Of a DNA stretch of 64,000 bases, positions 53,858 through 62,860 are shown piece by piece. The notes beneath the pieces are model-generated. The model saw only the letters and a list, made by a program, of their open reading frames with translations. It did not search any database and was not told the origin of the DNA. A program made the translations under genes and the position numbers. Each line of letters opens with the position of its first letter. The first letter of the stretch is position 1. Origin of the DNA: Acidocella aminolytica 101 = DSM 11237 (GTDB lineage Bacteria > Pseudomonadota > Alphaproteobacteria > Acetobacterales > Acetobacteraceae); assembly GCF_900129125.1 (NCBI RefSeq), contig NZ_FQVJ01000011.1, positions 42,681-106,680 of the forward strand, read 5' to 3'.

Positions 53858-55393
53858 ATGAAGAAGTTCCGTTCCCGTGGCGTGGCGTCCACATTTGCCC
53901 TGTTAGGAGCAACCGCACTGGTTGCGGTCAGCGTGATGCCGGCCCATGCGGCGGATACCTCGCTTGATGCAACCAAGGCCGTGGAGCAGAGCTTCACCCC
54001 AGTTCCGGATTTCTCGTCTCTGGTACAAAAGGTTACCCCGGCTGTGGTTTCGGTGACGGTGAAGCTGAAAACGGACCAGACCTCGGATGATAGCAATGGC
54101 GATCAGGGGCGGAATGGCTTGCCGCCGGGGTTCCCGCAGATCCCCGGCTTCCCGCCGGGCTTCCCGTTCAGCTTTGGCGCCCCCCAGCAGCCGCAGGCAG
54201 TTGAGGCCAAGGGCTCTGGTTTTATCATTAACGCGAACGGGACCATTGTCACCAACAACCACGTGGTGAAAGGGGCCAAGACGGTTACTGTCACGCTCTC
54301 CAACGGCGACACCTACCCGGCCAAGATCCTTGGTACGGACCCCAAGACCGATCTCGCGGTGTTGAAAATCGATGCTGGTAAGTCCTTGCCGTATGTTGAG
54401 CTTGGTGACTCCAAGGATGTGAAGCCCGGCCAGTGGGTTGTGGCCATGGGTAATCCGTTCGGCCTGGGTAATACCGTTACGGCTGGCATCGTTTCCGCGT
54501 TGGGGCGTAATATTGGTGACGGCCCTTATGACCGCTTCATCCAGACCGATGCGCCAATCAATGAAGGCAATTCCGGCGGGCCGCTATTTAACCAGCAAGG
54601 GCAGGTCATTGGCGTGAACACCGCCATTCTGTCTCCGTCCGGCGGTTCGGTGGGTATTGGGTTCTCCATCACCTCGGATATGGTCAAGCGCGTGGTTTCG
54701 CAGTTGATCGCCCATGGCAAAGTGACACGCGGCTTCCTGGGTGTTTCGGCGCAGATGGTTTCGCCGCAGATGGCGCAGGCGCTGAAACTGCCGAAAGTCA
54801 ACCCTAATGCCGATGGTGCGCTGGTTGCAGCGGTGGCCCCCAACAGCCCGGCCGCGAAAGCGGGGTTGAAGCCGGGTGATGTGATCGTGGCCGTAAACGG
54901 CCAAAAAGTGACCGACCCCAGCGATCTGGCCAGCGACATTGCCGACATCGACCCTTCTCATAATGCGGACATCACGTTTATCCGCGATGGTGAGAAGAAG
55001 GATGTCTCCGTGGCGGTGGAGGAAATGCCGAAGAATCCGGACGCCAGCTTCCAGATGAACGGCTCCGGTAGCCACCAGAATGCCCAGCAGGGGCAACTGG
55101 GTATTACGCTGGCGCCGTTGACGCCGGATCTGCGTAACCAACTTAACCTGCCGAATGACGCGACGGGCGCTGTGATCATGGATGTGAAGCCGGGCTCTCT
55201 GGCGGATCAGGCCGGTCTGCAGCAGGGCGATCTGCTGGTGGGCGTGGGCGCCGTTGATGTTTCCTCTCCGGATGAAGCGGTGGCTGCCATCAAGGCCGCG
55301 CGCAAGGCGGGCGCCGGTGCGGTGGCACTGCGCATTGTCCGTCAGGGACAGGCTTTGTTTGTTGGCATCACGCTGAACAACAAAGACAAATAA
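53858..55393 (+). CDS. degP: Periplasmic serine protease DegP/DegQ (HtrA)
   Basis: A 511-residue Do-type protease/chaperone. A signal peptide (1-31, ending AHA-AD) is followed by a Gly/Pro/Phe-rich loop (88-110), the protease domain with H135, D165 and S239 (GNSGGPLF), and two PDZ domains (about 290-390 and 410-511). ATG 53858 follows AGGAG at 53844-53848; the longer upstream frame is not used. Two inverted repeats upstream suggest envelope-stress control. A strong hairpin follows the stop. Confidence 0.95.
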   Translation: MKKFRSRGVASTFALLGATALVAVSVMPAHAADTSLDATKAVEQSFTPVPDFSSLVQKVTPAVVSVTVKLKTDQTSDDSNGDQGRNGLPPGFPQIPGFPPGFPFSFGAPQQPQAVEAKGSGFIINANGTIVTNNHVVKGAKTVTVTLSNGDTYPAKILGTDPKTDLAVLKIDAGKSLPYVELGDSKDVKPGQWVVAMGNPFGLGNTVTAGIVSALGRNIGDGPYDRFIQTDAPINEGNSGGPLFNQQGQVIGVNTAILSPSGGSVGIGFSITSDMVKRVVSQLIAHGKVTRGFLGVSAQMVSPQMAQALKLPKVNPNADGALVAAVAPNSPAAKAGLKPGDVIVAVNGQKVTDPSDLASDIADIDPSHNADITFIRDGEKKDVSVAVEEMPKNPDASFQMNGSGSHQNAQQGQLGITLAPLTPDLRNQLNLPNDATGAVIMDVKPGSLADQAGLQQGDLLVGVGAVDVSSPDEAVAAIKAARKAGAGAVALRIVRQGQALFVGITLNNKDK

Positions 55394-55402
55394 GGCGACG
55401 AA

Positions 55403-55428
55403 AAGCGGGGCTCAGCGAAGCCCCGCTT
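55403..55428. terminator. Bidirectional terminator between degP and hrcA
   Basis: AAGCGGGGCT (55403-55412) pairs perfectly with AGCCCCGCTT (55419-55428) around a 6-nt loop. It lies between convergent genes and touches the hrcA stop, so it may serve both; on the minus strand AAAAG becomes CTTTT after the stem. Confidence 0.75.
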
Positions 55429-56494
55429 ACCCTAACAGCCGCCCGATCACACGGGCGGTGTAGTCCACGACCGGGATAATCTTGCCGTAATTTATCCTCG
55501 TGGGACCGATGACGCCAATGGCGCCGACGATTCGGCCTTGCGCATTGCGTGCCGGGGCCACGATGGTCGAAACACCTGCCGTACCGAAAAGCCCAGATTC
55601 GGCGCCGATGAAAATCCTCACCCCGTCTGATTCCTCGGCCAGATCAAGCAGTTTCAGCAATGTTTCCTCGGTTTCCAGCCGCTCGAACAAAGCCTGGATG
55701 ATGCTGAGCTTTTCAAGCTGGTCGATATCTTCCAGCAACCGACCCTGACCACGTAGAATCAGAGAACCCGACCGGCCTTCTTGCCCCCATGTGGCCAAGC
55801 CTGCCTCAATAACGGTGCTGGTGAGTTCATCCAGCGCGGTGCGGTCGGCGGAGAGTTCGGAATGGACGCGGGCGCGCAATTCCGACAGGGTCAGGCCCGA
55901 AAGCTGTGCGTTCAGGAAATTGCTCGCTTGTTGCAAGGCGCTAGGAGGCAGGCCGGGAGGGGTTTCGATGATGCGATTTTCCACCTGCCCATCCGCCGAC
56001 ACCAACACAACCAGCGCGCGGCCCGGTGAAAGTGGCACGAACTCGATATGCTTCACCGGCCCCTCGCCCTTCGGGGCCAGCACCAGCCCCGCTGCGGCGG
56101 AAAGCCCGGAAAGCAGCGAGGACGCATGGGCCAGCGTATCCTGCATGGAACGCCCGGAATGCGCGAGAGAGAGGTTGATGTTGGTCCGCTCCTCCTCCGA
56201 CAATTCGCCAAATTGCAGCAGCCCGTCGACAAACAAGCGCAGCCCCCGGTCTGTCGGCAGGCGCCCGGCGGATGTATGAGGCGAGAAGAGCAGCCCGGCT
56301 TCCGTGAGGTCCGCCATCACGTTGCGGATGGTGGCGGGAGAAAGTTTGTGCGGCAGCAGGCGGGAGAGCGTACGGCTTCCCACCGGTTCACCGGTTTCCA
56401 CATATTGCTCCACGATCTCGCGCAAGACGGCGGCGGAGCGGATATCGAGCCCTGGCGGTAAGCGGGGCTGAGGTGGTTTCTGTCTATGGTCCAT
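55427..56494 (-). CDS. hrcA: Heat-inducible transcription repressor HrcA
   Basis: A 355-residue repressor of groE/dnaK-type heat-shock genes. Winged-helix N-terminus: IRSAAVLREIVEQYVETGEP, VGSRTLSRLLPHKLSPATIR, DLTEAGLLFSPHTSAGRLPT; then the GAF-like domain ending IGVIGPTRINYGKIIPVVDY. The ORF extends another 218 codons upstream, but those lie opposite rph and are not conserved; ATG 56494 is the start. No CIRCE element is evident in front of it. Confidence 0.94.
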   Translation of the reverse strand: MDHRQKPPQPRLPPGLDIRSAAVLREIVEQYVETGEPVGSRTLSRLLPHKLSPATIRNVMADLTEAGLLFSPHTSAGRLPTDRGLRLFVDGLLQFGELSEEERTNINLSLAHSGRSMQDTLAHASSLLSGLSAAAGLVLAPKGEGPVKHIEFVPLSPGRALVVLVSADGQVENRIIETPPGLPPSALQQASNFLNAQLSGLTLSELRARVHSELSADRTALDELTSTVIEAGLATWGQEGRSGSLILRGQGRLLEDIDQLEKLSIIQALFERLETEETLLKLLDLAEESDGVRIFIGAESGLFGTAGVSTIVAPARNAQGRIVGAIGVIGPTRINYGKIIPVVDYTARVIGRLLG

Positions 56495-56545
56495 CGGGCG
56501 TTGCTCAGATATTAGCACGGCTAAGATGAACAAAGGAGTATGAGT

Positions 56546-57259
56546 ATGCGGCCCTCCGGCAGAGATTTTAACGCGCTGCGCCAAGTATCCATCGAAACGG
56601 GCTTTTCCCGCCATGCCGAGGGGTCGGCGTTGATCCGCATGGGGAACACGGAAGTACTCTGCACCGCCAGTGTTGAGGGGCGGGTGCCGCCTTTCATGCG
56701 CGGCCAGGGCGAGGGCTGGGTGACGGCGGAATATGGCATGTTGCCCCGCGCCACCCATACGCGCGGCGACCGTGAGGCGGCGCGCGGCAAGCAATCCGGC
56801 CGGACTCAAGAGATTCAACGCCTGATCGGCCGTAGCCTGCGGGCCGTGGTGGACCGCAAAGCAATGGGCGAGATTACTGTGACGTTGGATTGCGACGTGC
56901 TGAATGCCGATGGCGGTACGCGCTGCGCTTCTATCACTGGTGCTTATGTGGCGATGGTCATGGCCTTCAGAAAGCTGCGTACCAATAACGTCATTAAATC
57001 CATGCCGATGATCGGGCAGGTGGCGGCGGTTTCCTGTGGTATTTTCCAAGGCAATCCGGTGCTGGACCTGGACTATGCCGAGGATTCGGGCGCGGATGCG
57101 GATGCGAATTTTATCCTCACCGCCGCCGGAGGAATTGTGGAAATTCAAGCTACTGCCGAAAAATACACGTTCGATGAAGCCTCTTTCAACGCGCTGCTGG
57201 GGCTAGCGCGGAAAGGCACGATGGAACTTTTCGCCGCACAGAAAGCCGCTTTGGGCTAA
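56546..57259 (+). CDS. rph: Ribonuclease PH
   Basis: A 237-residue phosphorolytic 3'-5' exoribonuclease that trims t[51 protein letters not shown] and [14 protein letters not shown] are family-typical. AAAGGAG at 56532-56538 is too close to ATG 56540 but well placed for ATG 56546, which is chosen. Divergent from hrcA, as in many alphaproteobacteria. Confidence 0.96.
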   Translation: MRPSGRDFNALRQVSIETGFSRHAEGSALIRMGNTEVLCTASVEGRVPPFMRGQGEGWVTAEYGMLPRATHTRGDREAARGKQSGRTQEIQRLIGRSLRAVVDRKAMGEITVTLDCDVLNADGGTRCASITGAYVAMVMAFRKLRTNNVIKSMPMIGQVAAVSCGIFQGNPVLDLDYAEDSGADADANFILTAAGGIVEIQATAEKYTFDEASFNALLGLARKGTMELFAAQKAALG

Positions 57260-57268
57260 GAGGTAAGT

Positions 57269-57946
57269 ATGAATATCGCGCTGATCGTCGCGGCGGGCCG
57301 GGGCTACCGTGTCGGCGGGCCGCTACCCAAGCAATATCTCAAGCTCGCGGGCCAACCGATTCTGCGCCACACCATCCAGGCGCTGACCCGGCACCCTGCG
57401 ATTGATGCCGTGCAGGTGCTGATCCACCCGGATGATCAAGCGCTTTATGATTCAGCGACCGAGGGGCTGGAAAAGCTTCTTCCGGTACGGTTCGGCGGTA
57501 AGGAGCGGCAGGATTCGGTACGTTTGGGGCTGGAAGCGATTTCAGGCCTGAATCCGGATAAGGTGTTGATTCACGATGCTGTGCGTCCGTTCATTGCAGA
57601 GGAGACAATTTTCGCCGTGCTGGAGATTTTAGCACGCGGACACGCCGCGATCGTGGGGGTAAAACTGGCCGATACGCTCAAACGCGTGGAAAATGACGTG
57701 GTGACGGGTACAGTGAGCCGTGTCGGGCTTTGGCGGGCGCAAACACCGCAGGGGTTCCAGTTCCAGGATATTCTGCGTGCCCACCGCCACGCAGTGCTGA
57801 CCGCGCCAGAGATGGATTTCACCGATGACGCTATGATCGCCGAACATGCCGGATTGCGGGTGGAGATGGTTGAGGGAACAGAAGATAATTTCAAGATCAC
57901 CACCCCGGCCGATCTGGCGCGTGCGGAGGCAATGCTGCAAGGCTAA
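57269..57946 (+). CDS. ispD: 2-C-methyl-D-erythritol 4-phosphate cytidylyltransferase IspD
   Basis: A 225-residue MEP-pathway enzyme: IALIVAAGRGYRVGG, PKQYLKLAGQPILRHTI, HDAVRPFI and TPQGF (R-AQ-TPQ) are present. It is stand-alone, whereas many alphaproteobacteria have an IspDF fusion; ispF is not adjacent. It starts 9 nt after rph. Confidence 0.93.
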   Translation: MNIALIVAAGRGYRVGGPLPKQYLKLAGQPILRHTIQALTRHPAIDAVQVLIHPDDQALYDSATEGLEKLLPVRFGGKERQDSVRLGLEAISGLNPDKVLIHDAVRPFIAEETIFAVLEILARGHAAIVGVKLADTLKRVENDVVTGTVSRVGLWRAQTPQGFQFQDILRAHRHAVLTAPEMDFTDDAMIAEHAGLRVEMVEGTEDNFKITTPADLARAEAMLQG

Positions 57947-57968
57947 AATCAGCCAGGAGGAGAAGAAA

Positions 57969-58658
57969 ATGGCAAGAGGCATTTGGTTTCTGGTTCCCGT
58001 TCTCACAGGCTTGGCGCTGCCCGCCTTGGCGCAGACAGAATTGACCTTGAGCGCGAATGGCGCGGCCCAGGCTGAACCGGATGAGGCAGTGGCGAATTTC
58101 AATGTGCAGGCCGTGAAGCCAAATGCGTCCAACGCGCAAGGGGCCGTGAATCAGGCGGTGGCCAAGGCCATGGTGGCTGCCCATGCTGTGCCGGGCGTGG
58201 TTGTGACCACGGGCAGCTATGACAGCTATTCCAGCACGCCGGATGGGCAAACCAAGCCGCAATTCACCGCACGCCAAAGCCTGACGCTAGTACAACCTGC
58301 CAAGGACGGCGTGCCGGACAAGGCCTTTACCGATCTGCTGGCCAAATTGCAGGCGGATGGTCTGTTGTTGAACGGGCTGAGCGGGGAACTCTCAGAGGCG
58401 GGGCAAGACATGCTGCAACAGGCAGCGATTCGTGATGCGCTGGTGCAGCTGCGTTCGCAAGCCAAGGCCATCGCCGTTACGCTGCACAAGAAAGTGGGGG
58501 CGTTGAAGACGTTGAACGTGAATAGCGGAGGTGGGCTGCTGCCGCCGGCGCCGCGGGTGATGGCGCTGGCCGCTGCGCCCGCACCGCAATCCGCCCCGGA
58601 TAAAGTCAGAATGACAGCTCATGTCACTGCGAAGATAGAGCTGGACCCGGCTTCTTAG
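57969..58658 (+). CDS. SIMPL-domain (DUF541) secreted protein
   Basis: A 229-residue periplasmic protein: signal peptide about 1-20 (LPALA-QT), then a SIMPL/DUF541 domain with LTLSANGAAQAEPDEAVANF and a Gly/Pro/Ala-rich end. AGGAGG at 57955-57960 supports ATG 57969. The family includes oxidative-stress proteins, but function here is unknown. Its 3' end overlaps the convergent glycosyltransferase gene. Confidence 0.82.
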   Translation: MARGIWFLVPVLTGLALPALAQTELTLSANGAAQAEPDEAVANFNVQAVKPNASNAQGAVNQAVAKAMVAAHAVPGVVVTTGSYDSYSSTPDGQTKPQFTARQSLTLVQPAKDGVPDKAFTDLLAKLQADGLLLNGLSGELSEAGQDMLQQAAIRDALVQLRSQAKAIAVTLHKKVGALKTLNVNSGGGLLPPAPRVMALAAAPAPQSAPDKVRMTAHVTAKIELDPAS

Positions 58659-59897
58659 ACAACCCAATAGCCGCTTGTGACGAAGGCGGCTCCAATGCGC
58701 TAGTCAGCAGCGCGAGCAATAGCATCGCGCTGCCCACGATCCCAGGCAGCCGCCCGGCAAGAAGACCAAATCCAAGAAACAGCGCAATAGCGGGGGAAAG
58801 CAGGCGCGGTACGCAAAGCAAGTGCTGGCTGGTGGTAAAAATGAACCACATATAGCCCACAAACACGCACCAGCCCGCAAAGGGCAGAATCGCCGCGCGC
58901 CGCCAAAGGCCAAAGCTGGCGGCAGCCAGCCCAACGGTCACAAGGGTCATACTGAGGCTACTGACCCAACGCTGCACTCCGGCCTCAATCCCGGTCATGC
59001 CCGGTAAAAGGTGGTCTTGCCGCCAAAGCGCCAGACCATGCGCGATCTCTTGCCGTTCGCTTTGGGCCTGTTGGATATACCAGTGCCAATCCTCAAACCT
59101 GTGCAGGCGTTGGCTAAGGCCAGGGGCCTTACCCCAGGCTGACTGCGCCGCGTTAAAGGCCAGGGCATCGTGGAACCGGATTCGCTGATAAATCATGAAG
59201 CTCAGCAGCCCACTGGCGCAGAGCAACACCCAAAGGGCCAGATGCAGCGACCTGCGCGCTGTGATGCCTTGGCGCAGCAGGGTAATCCCACGGTCCAGAT
59301 ATGACGCGGCAACCACAAACATGACCGTTGGCGCGGCCGCGCTGCCCAGCCCGCACCACAAGGCTGAACGCCAATATTGCCCACGCACATGCGCGCCCAG
59401 CGCGCCGATGATGCAAAGGGAGATGAGGCCGGTCGGGTAACCCATGATAAAGAAGCTGCTAGCGGGCCAAAATGCGAACAAAGCTGCAGCGAAGCCAGCA
59501 TCCCGCGTGGCCAGAACGCGGCTGGCTAAAGCATGAAAAGCAAAGATCGACGCTGCCCCAAAACTAAGGGACATCAACAAAGCGGGCAGCGGATTGTTGG
59601 GCTTGGTGAACAGGGAGCCCAGCCAATTCAACAAAGCCTGGGCTGGAAAAAAGGCGATATTCTGGGTTTGTTTCAGGTTGGCGGGCGCCCACTCATAGCC
59701 CCGCCGCATGATACCGAAATAAAACCGGCCATCCCAGGAAAGCAGCCGCTCCGCGAGCGGCCATGGCTATGCTGGGGCAAAAAGGCTTGCCCCGCCACAA
59801 TTCCGGCGGCCTGCCCCGCAAGAAGCAGCAGAATCAGGCCGGCCGGGAAAAAAGCGGTGGAGCGCCCGGTGAGGCACAGTCCAGCTTTTAGGGTCAA
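58624..59897 (-). pseudogene. GT-C family glycosyltransferase (PIG-V/mannosyltransferase-like), single frameshift
   Basis: The C-terminal frame (361 codons) encodes about eight membrane helices with RRGYEWAPANLKQTQNIAFF. The N-terminal frame starts near 59897 (TTG overlapping the asd stop) and reads to HSHGRSR. Near 59762 the frame changes; the joined protein would read WPLAERLLSWDGRFYFGIMR, restoring the GT-C motif S-W-D-G-x-x-Y-x-x-I-M...GY with its catalytic Asp. About 424 codons. One lesion only, so a sequencing error is possible. Confidence 0.8.
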
Positions 59898-60922
59898 GCG
59901 GCCTTTTTCAGCAGATTCTGCGCGACGACCACTTCCGCGATCTGTACCGCGTTCAAGGCCGCGCCCTTGCGCAGATTGTCAGAGACGCACCAGAACGCAA
60001 GGCCATTCTCAACCGTCGGATCCTTGCGGATACGCGAGACGAATGTGGCGTCCTCACCCACACATTCGATGGGGGTGATGTAACCGCCCGGCACGTGCTG
60101 GTCCTCGACCACAATGCCCGGCGCCTTGGCCAGCACATCGCGGGCTTCCTTTACGGTCACCGGGTTCTCGAATTCGGCATAAACAGCCTCGGAATGGCCG
60201 ACGAACACCGGCACGCGCACGCAGGTGGCGATAACCGGCACGTTGGGGTCCAGGATCTTCTTGGTCTCGACGGCCATCTTCCACTCTTCCTTGGTGGCGC
60301 CGTCATCCATGAACACGTCGATCTGCGGGATGCAGTTAAAGGCGATGTCCTTCTGGAACACCTGCGCTTTACCCTTCTCGTTCACGAAGGAGACCTTGGT
60401 GTTATTATACAGCTCATCCATGCCTTCCTTCCCCGCGCCGGAGACGGACTGGTAAGTGGAAACCACCACGCGCTTCAGCTTGAAGCGGTCATGCAGGGGC
60501 TTCAACGCCACGACCATCTGGATGGTGGAGCAGTTCGGGTTGGCAATGATATTCTTCTTGGCGAACTTCGCGACATCCTGCGGGTTCACCTCAGGCACCA
60601 CCAGCGGCACATCCGGGTCCATGCGGAACTGCGAGGTATTGTCGATCACCACGCAGCCAGCGGCACCCGCGCGCGGGGCATGAACGGCAGAGACGGAAGC
60701 GCCCGGCGAGAACAGGGCGATATCCCAGCCGGTGAAATCGAAGGTCTCAAGATTCTGGACCTTCAGCACCTTGTCGTCACCGAAGGAGACTTCCTGTCCG
60801 GCGGAGCGACCTGAGGCTAGGGCGGCAACCTCAGAAACGGGGAAGTTGCGTTGGGCCAGGGTTTTGAGAATCTCTCGCCCGACCGCACCGGTGGCACCAA
60901 CGACCGCAACCTTGTAGGACAT
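59894..60922 (-). CDS. asd: Aspartate-semialdehyde dehydrogenase
   Basis: A 342-residue enzyme of the lysine/threonine/methionine branch. NADP fold KVAVVGATGAVGREILKTLA, catalytic C131 in ANPNCSTIQ, and the SVSGAGKEGMDEL, NCIPQID and HSEAVYAEF blocks are intact. ATG 60922 is the start; the 71 upstream codons are not conserved. It overlaps the glycosyltransferase gene by a TTGA. Confidence 0.95.
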   Translation of the reverse strand: MSYKVAVVGATGAVGREILKTLAQRNFPVSEVAALASGRSAGQEVSFGDDKVLKVQNLETFDFTGWDIALFSPGASVSAVHAPRAGAAGCVVIDNTSQFRMDPDVPLVVPEVNPQDVAKFAKKNIIANPNCSTIQMVVALKPLHDRFKLKRVVVSTYQSVSGAGKEGMDELYNNTKVSFVNEKGKAQVFQKDIAFNCIPQIDVFMDDGATKEEWKMAVETKKILDPNVPVIATCVRVPVFVGHSEAVYAEFENPVTVKEARDVLAKAPGIVVEDQHVPGGYITPIECVGEDATFVSRIRKDPTVENGLAFWCVSDNLRKGAALNAVQIAEVVVAQNLLKKAA

Positions 60923-61043
60923 GACGAAAACTCCCAAAAAATCTAAGACTGGATGCCAGGGGTTAGGGCCAAATGCGGTCAGGTGCAAGCGCCATGCGCG
61001 AATAGCATAAGTGCGGCAGGGGCAGGCTGGGTATAGGCTGGGC

Positions 61044-62279
61044 ATGAGTTCCGGTTCCGCAGAAATTCTTTCCGCGCCCGCCAGCACATTGCTGCGGCAT
61101 CTTTCTTTTCTCCGGTTTTTTCTAGCTCGAGGCATGGCCAGCTTTGCGTATCAGATGGCGGCGGTGGCCGTAGGCTGGCAGATTTATGCCCTGGCTCACA
61201 GTGCTTTTCTGCTTGGCATGGTGGGGTTGGTACAGTTTTTGCCCTCGGCGGGGCTGGTGTTCTTCGCGGGGCATGTGGCGGATAGATATCCGCGTAAATA
61301 TGTCGTCACCGTCTGTCAGCTGGTGGAAAGCACTACGGCGCTGGTGTTGGCGCTGGCCAGCTTTGGGCACTGGGCCAGTGTGCCGGTGATTTTTTCGGCC
61401 GTGATGGTGATGAGCGCGGCACGTGCCTTTGAGAATCCGGCCATGGGCGCATTGCTGCCCGCTGTTGCGCCGGAGGGGATGCTGCAAAAGGGCACTGCCA
61501 TGTCCTCAGGCGTGTTTCAGCTTGCCACCATTCTTGGCCCTGCGCTGGGCGGGTTTATTTACGCGCTGTCTCCGGCTTGGCCCTATGCGGCCATGGCGGC
61601 GGGGTGGGCCGGCGCCGCGCTTTGCGTCTGCGGCATCCGACTAGACAGGCCCGCCGTGGCAAAGGCGCCTCCCTCATTACGGGCCTTGTTCGCCGGAGTG
61701 GGATACGTGCGCCGTAACCCAATGATTTTGGGTACAATCTCGCTTGATTTGTTTGCCGTGCTGCTAGGCGGCGCTACGGCGCTGTTGCCGGTTTATGCCA
61801 AGGACGTGCTGCATACCGGCCCTTGGGGGCTGGGCGTGCTGCGTGGTGCGCCCGCCGTGGGGGCATTGCTCATGACAATCTGGCTGGCGCGTTACCCCAT
61901 CAACAGCAAAGTGGGCATGCGGATGTTCCAGGCGGTGATCATTTTCGGTGTCGGGACGGTGGTGTTTGGCCTCTCTGATTCCATTCTGCTCTCTATGCTG
62001 GCACTGGCGATCATGGGGGCGTCCGATACGATTAGTGTGGTCATTCGCTTGTCGCTGGTGCAGTTGCAGACGCCGGATGAAATGCGCGGTCGGGTCGGGG
62101 CGGTGAACTTTTTGTTTGTCAGCGCGTCCAATCAACTCGGTGAGTTTGAAAGTGGCCTGACTGCCGCATTATTTGGCGCTGTGCCTGCAGTTGTGCTGGG
62201 CGGCCTGGGCACCATTGCCGTGGCGATGTTGTGGATCAAATTGTTTCCAACATTAAAAAACGTTGAAAAACTAGAATAA
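61044..62279 (+). CDS. MFS exporter, EntS-like
   Basis: A 411-residue permease with about 11-12 membrane helices. SFLRFFLARGMASFAYQMAA, VAVGWQIYALAHSAFLLGMV, GHVADRYPRKYV and SLVQLQTPDEMRGRVGAVNF match the MFS_3/EntS group. Members export siderophores or drugs; substrate unknown here. Divergent from asd. Confidence 0.88.
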   Translation: MSSGSAEILSAPASTLLRHLSFLRFFLARGMASFAYQMAAVAVGWQIYALAHSAFLLGMVGLVQFLPSAGLVFFAGHVADRYPRKYVVTVCQLVESTTALVLALASFGHWASVPVIFSAVMVMSAARAFENPAMGALLPAVAPEGMLQKGTAMSSGVFQLATILGPALGGFIYALSPAWPYAAMAAGWAGAALCVCGIRLDRPAVAKAPPSLRALFAGVGYVRRNPMILGTISLDLFAVLLGGATALLPVYAKDVLHTGPWGLGVLRGAPAVGALLMTIWLARYPINSKVGMRMFQAVIIFGVGTVVFGLSDSILLSMLALAIMGASDTISVVIRLSLVQLQTPDEMRGRVGAVNFLFVSASNQLGEFESGLTAALFGAVPAVVLGGLGTIAVAMLWIKLFPTLKNVEKLE

Positions 62280-62339
62280 TTCGTTAATTCTTAGACGGCG
62301 TTGGGCAGTTCTTTGCGCTGGCGCGTGAGGGAGAATGCG

Positions 62340-62609
62340 ATGGGCGGCGAGGGGGCATTTAACGGTTTGATTGCAAATTTCGCCACCGCCGTGATAGGGG
62401 TTGCAGCCGAGATTGATGCCGCTTTGGTTGCTATAATGGTGGCTTTGGGTGTGGTTGCGCCTCAATGGCAACTTTGCGTCATGCTGATTTTGACGGCGCT
62501 GATGGTCATGGTGGTAATGCGCACTCTGGGCGGTTTATTTGGCTGGGTGGCCCTTTTGTTTGCCGCGGTGCTATTGCTGCATTTCATATTGCCGGGGCTG
62601 GGGCAGTAG
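62340..62609 (+). CDS. Small membrane protein, function unknown
   Basis: An 89-residue hydrophobic protein with two to three helices (AVIGVAAEIDAALVAIMVAL; LCVMLILTALMVMVVMRTL; LFAAVLLLHFIL). GAGGGAG at 62327-62333 supports ATG 62340. It follows the MFS gene by 60 nt. The 250-nt region to the IS4-type gene holds an AT-rich stretch and a GTG-initiated short ORF (62694) that runs into the IS gene; I see no further gene there. Confidence 0.5.
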   Translation: MGGEGAFNGLIANFATAVIGVAAEIDAALVAIMVALGVVAPQWQLCVMLILTALMVMVVMRTLGGLFGWVALLFAAVLLLHFILPGLGQ

Positions 62610-62860
62610 GGCCGCCAGCGCGTTTCGCAGGGGCGTTTTTTGGACGCAGATTCATTTACCGGACAAAAAATTAATATTGATATAGAGGGCTAGGTGGTTG
62701 ATCTGCTGATCGTCGCCAACAAGCCCGCTTTCAGCATTGCGCTCATGATGCTGATTAATGTGGGTGTGGGGTTTGTGGCCCATGCTGGTGCGCGGCTGGC
62801 GGCACACTTCGCCGCAATGCGACCCGATATCGTGGTCCGCCCGGCCACGCGCTATCCGCT

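Noticed and set aside
56495..56540. Possible CIRCE element before hrcA
   Set aside because: A TTAGCAC-like stretch is present but the required TTAGCACTC-N9-GAGTGCTAA symmetry is not.
56495..57148. Upstream extension of hrcA by 218 codons
   Set aside because: It runs antisense to rph, has low-complexity composition and no ribosome binding site; HrcA homology begins at the ATG at 56494.
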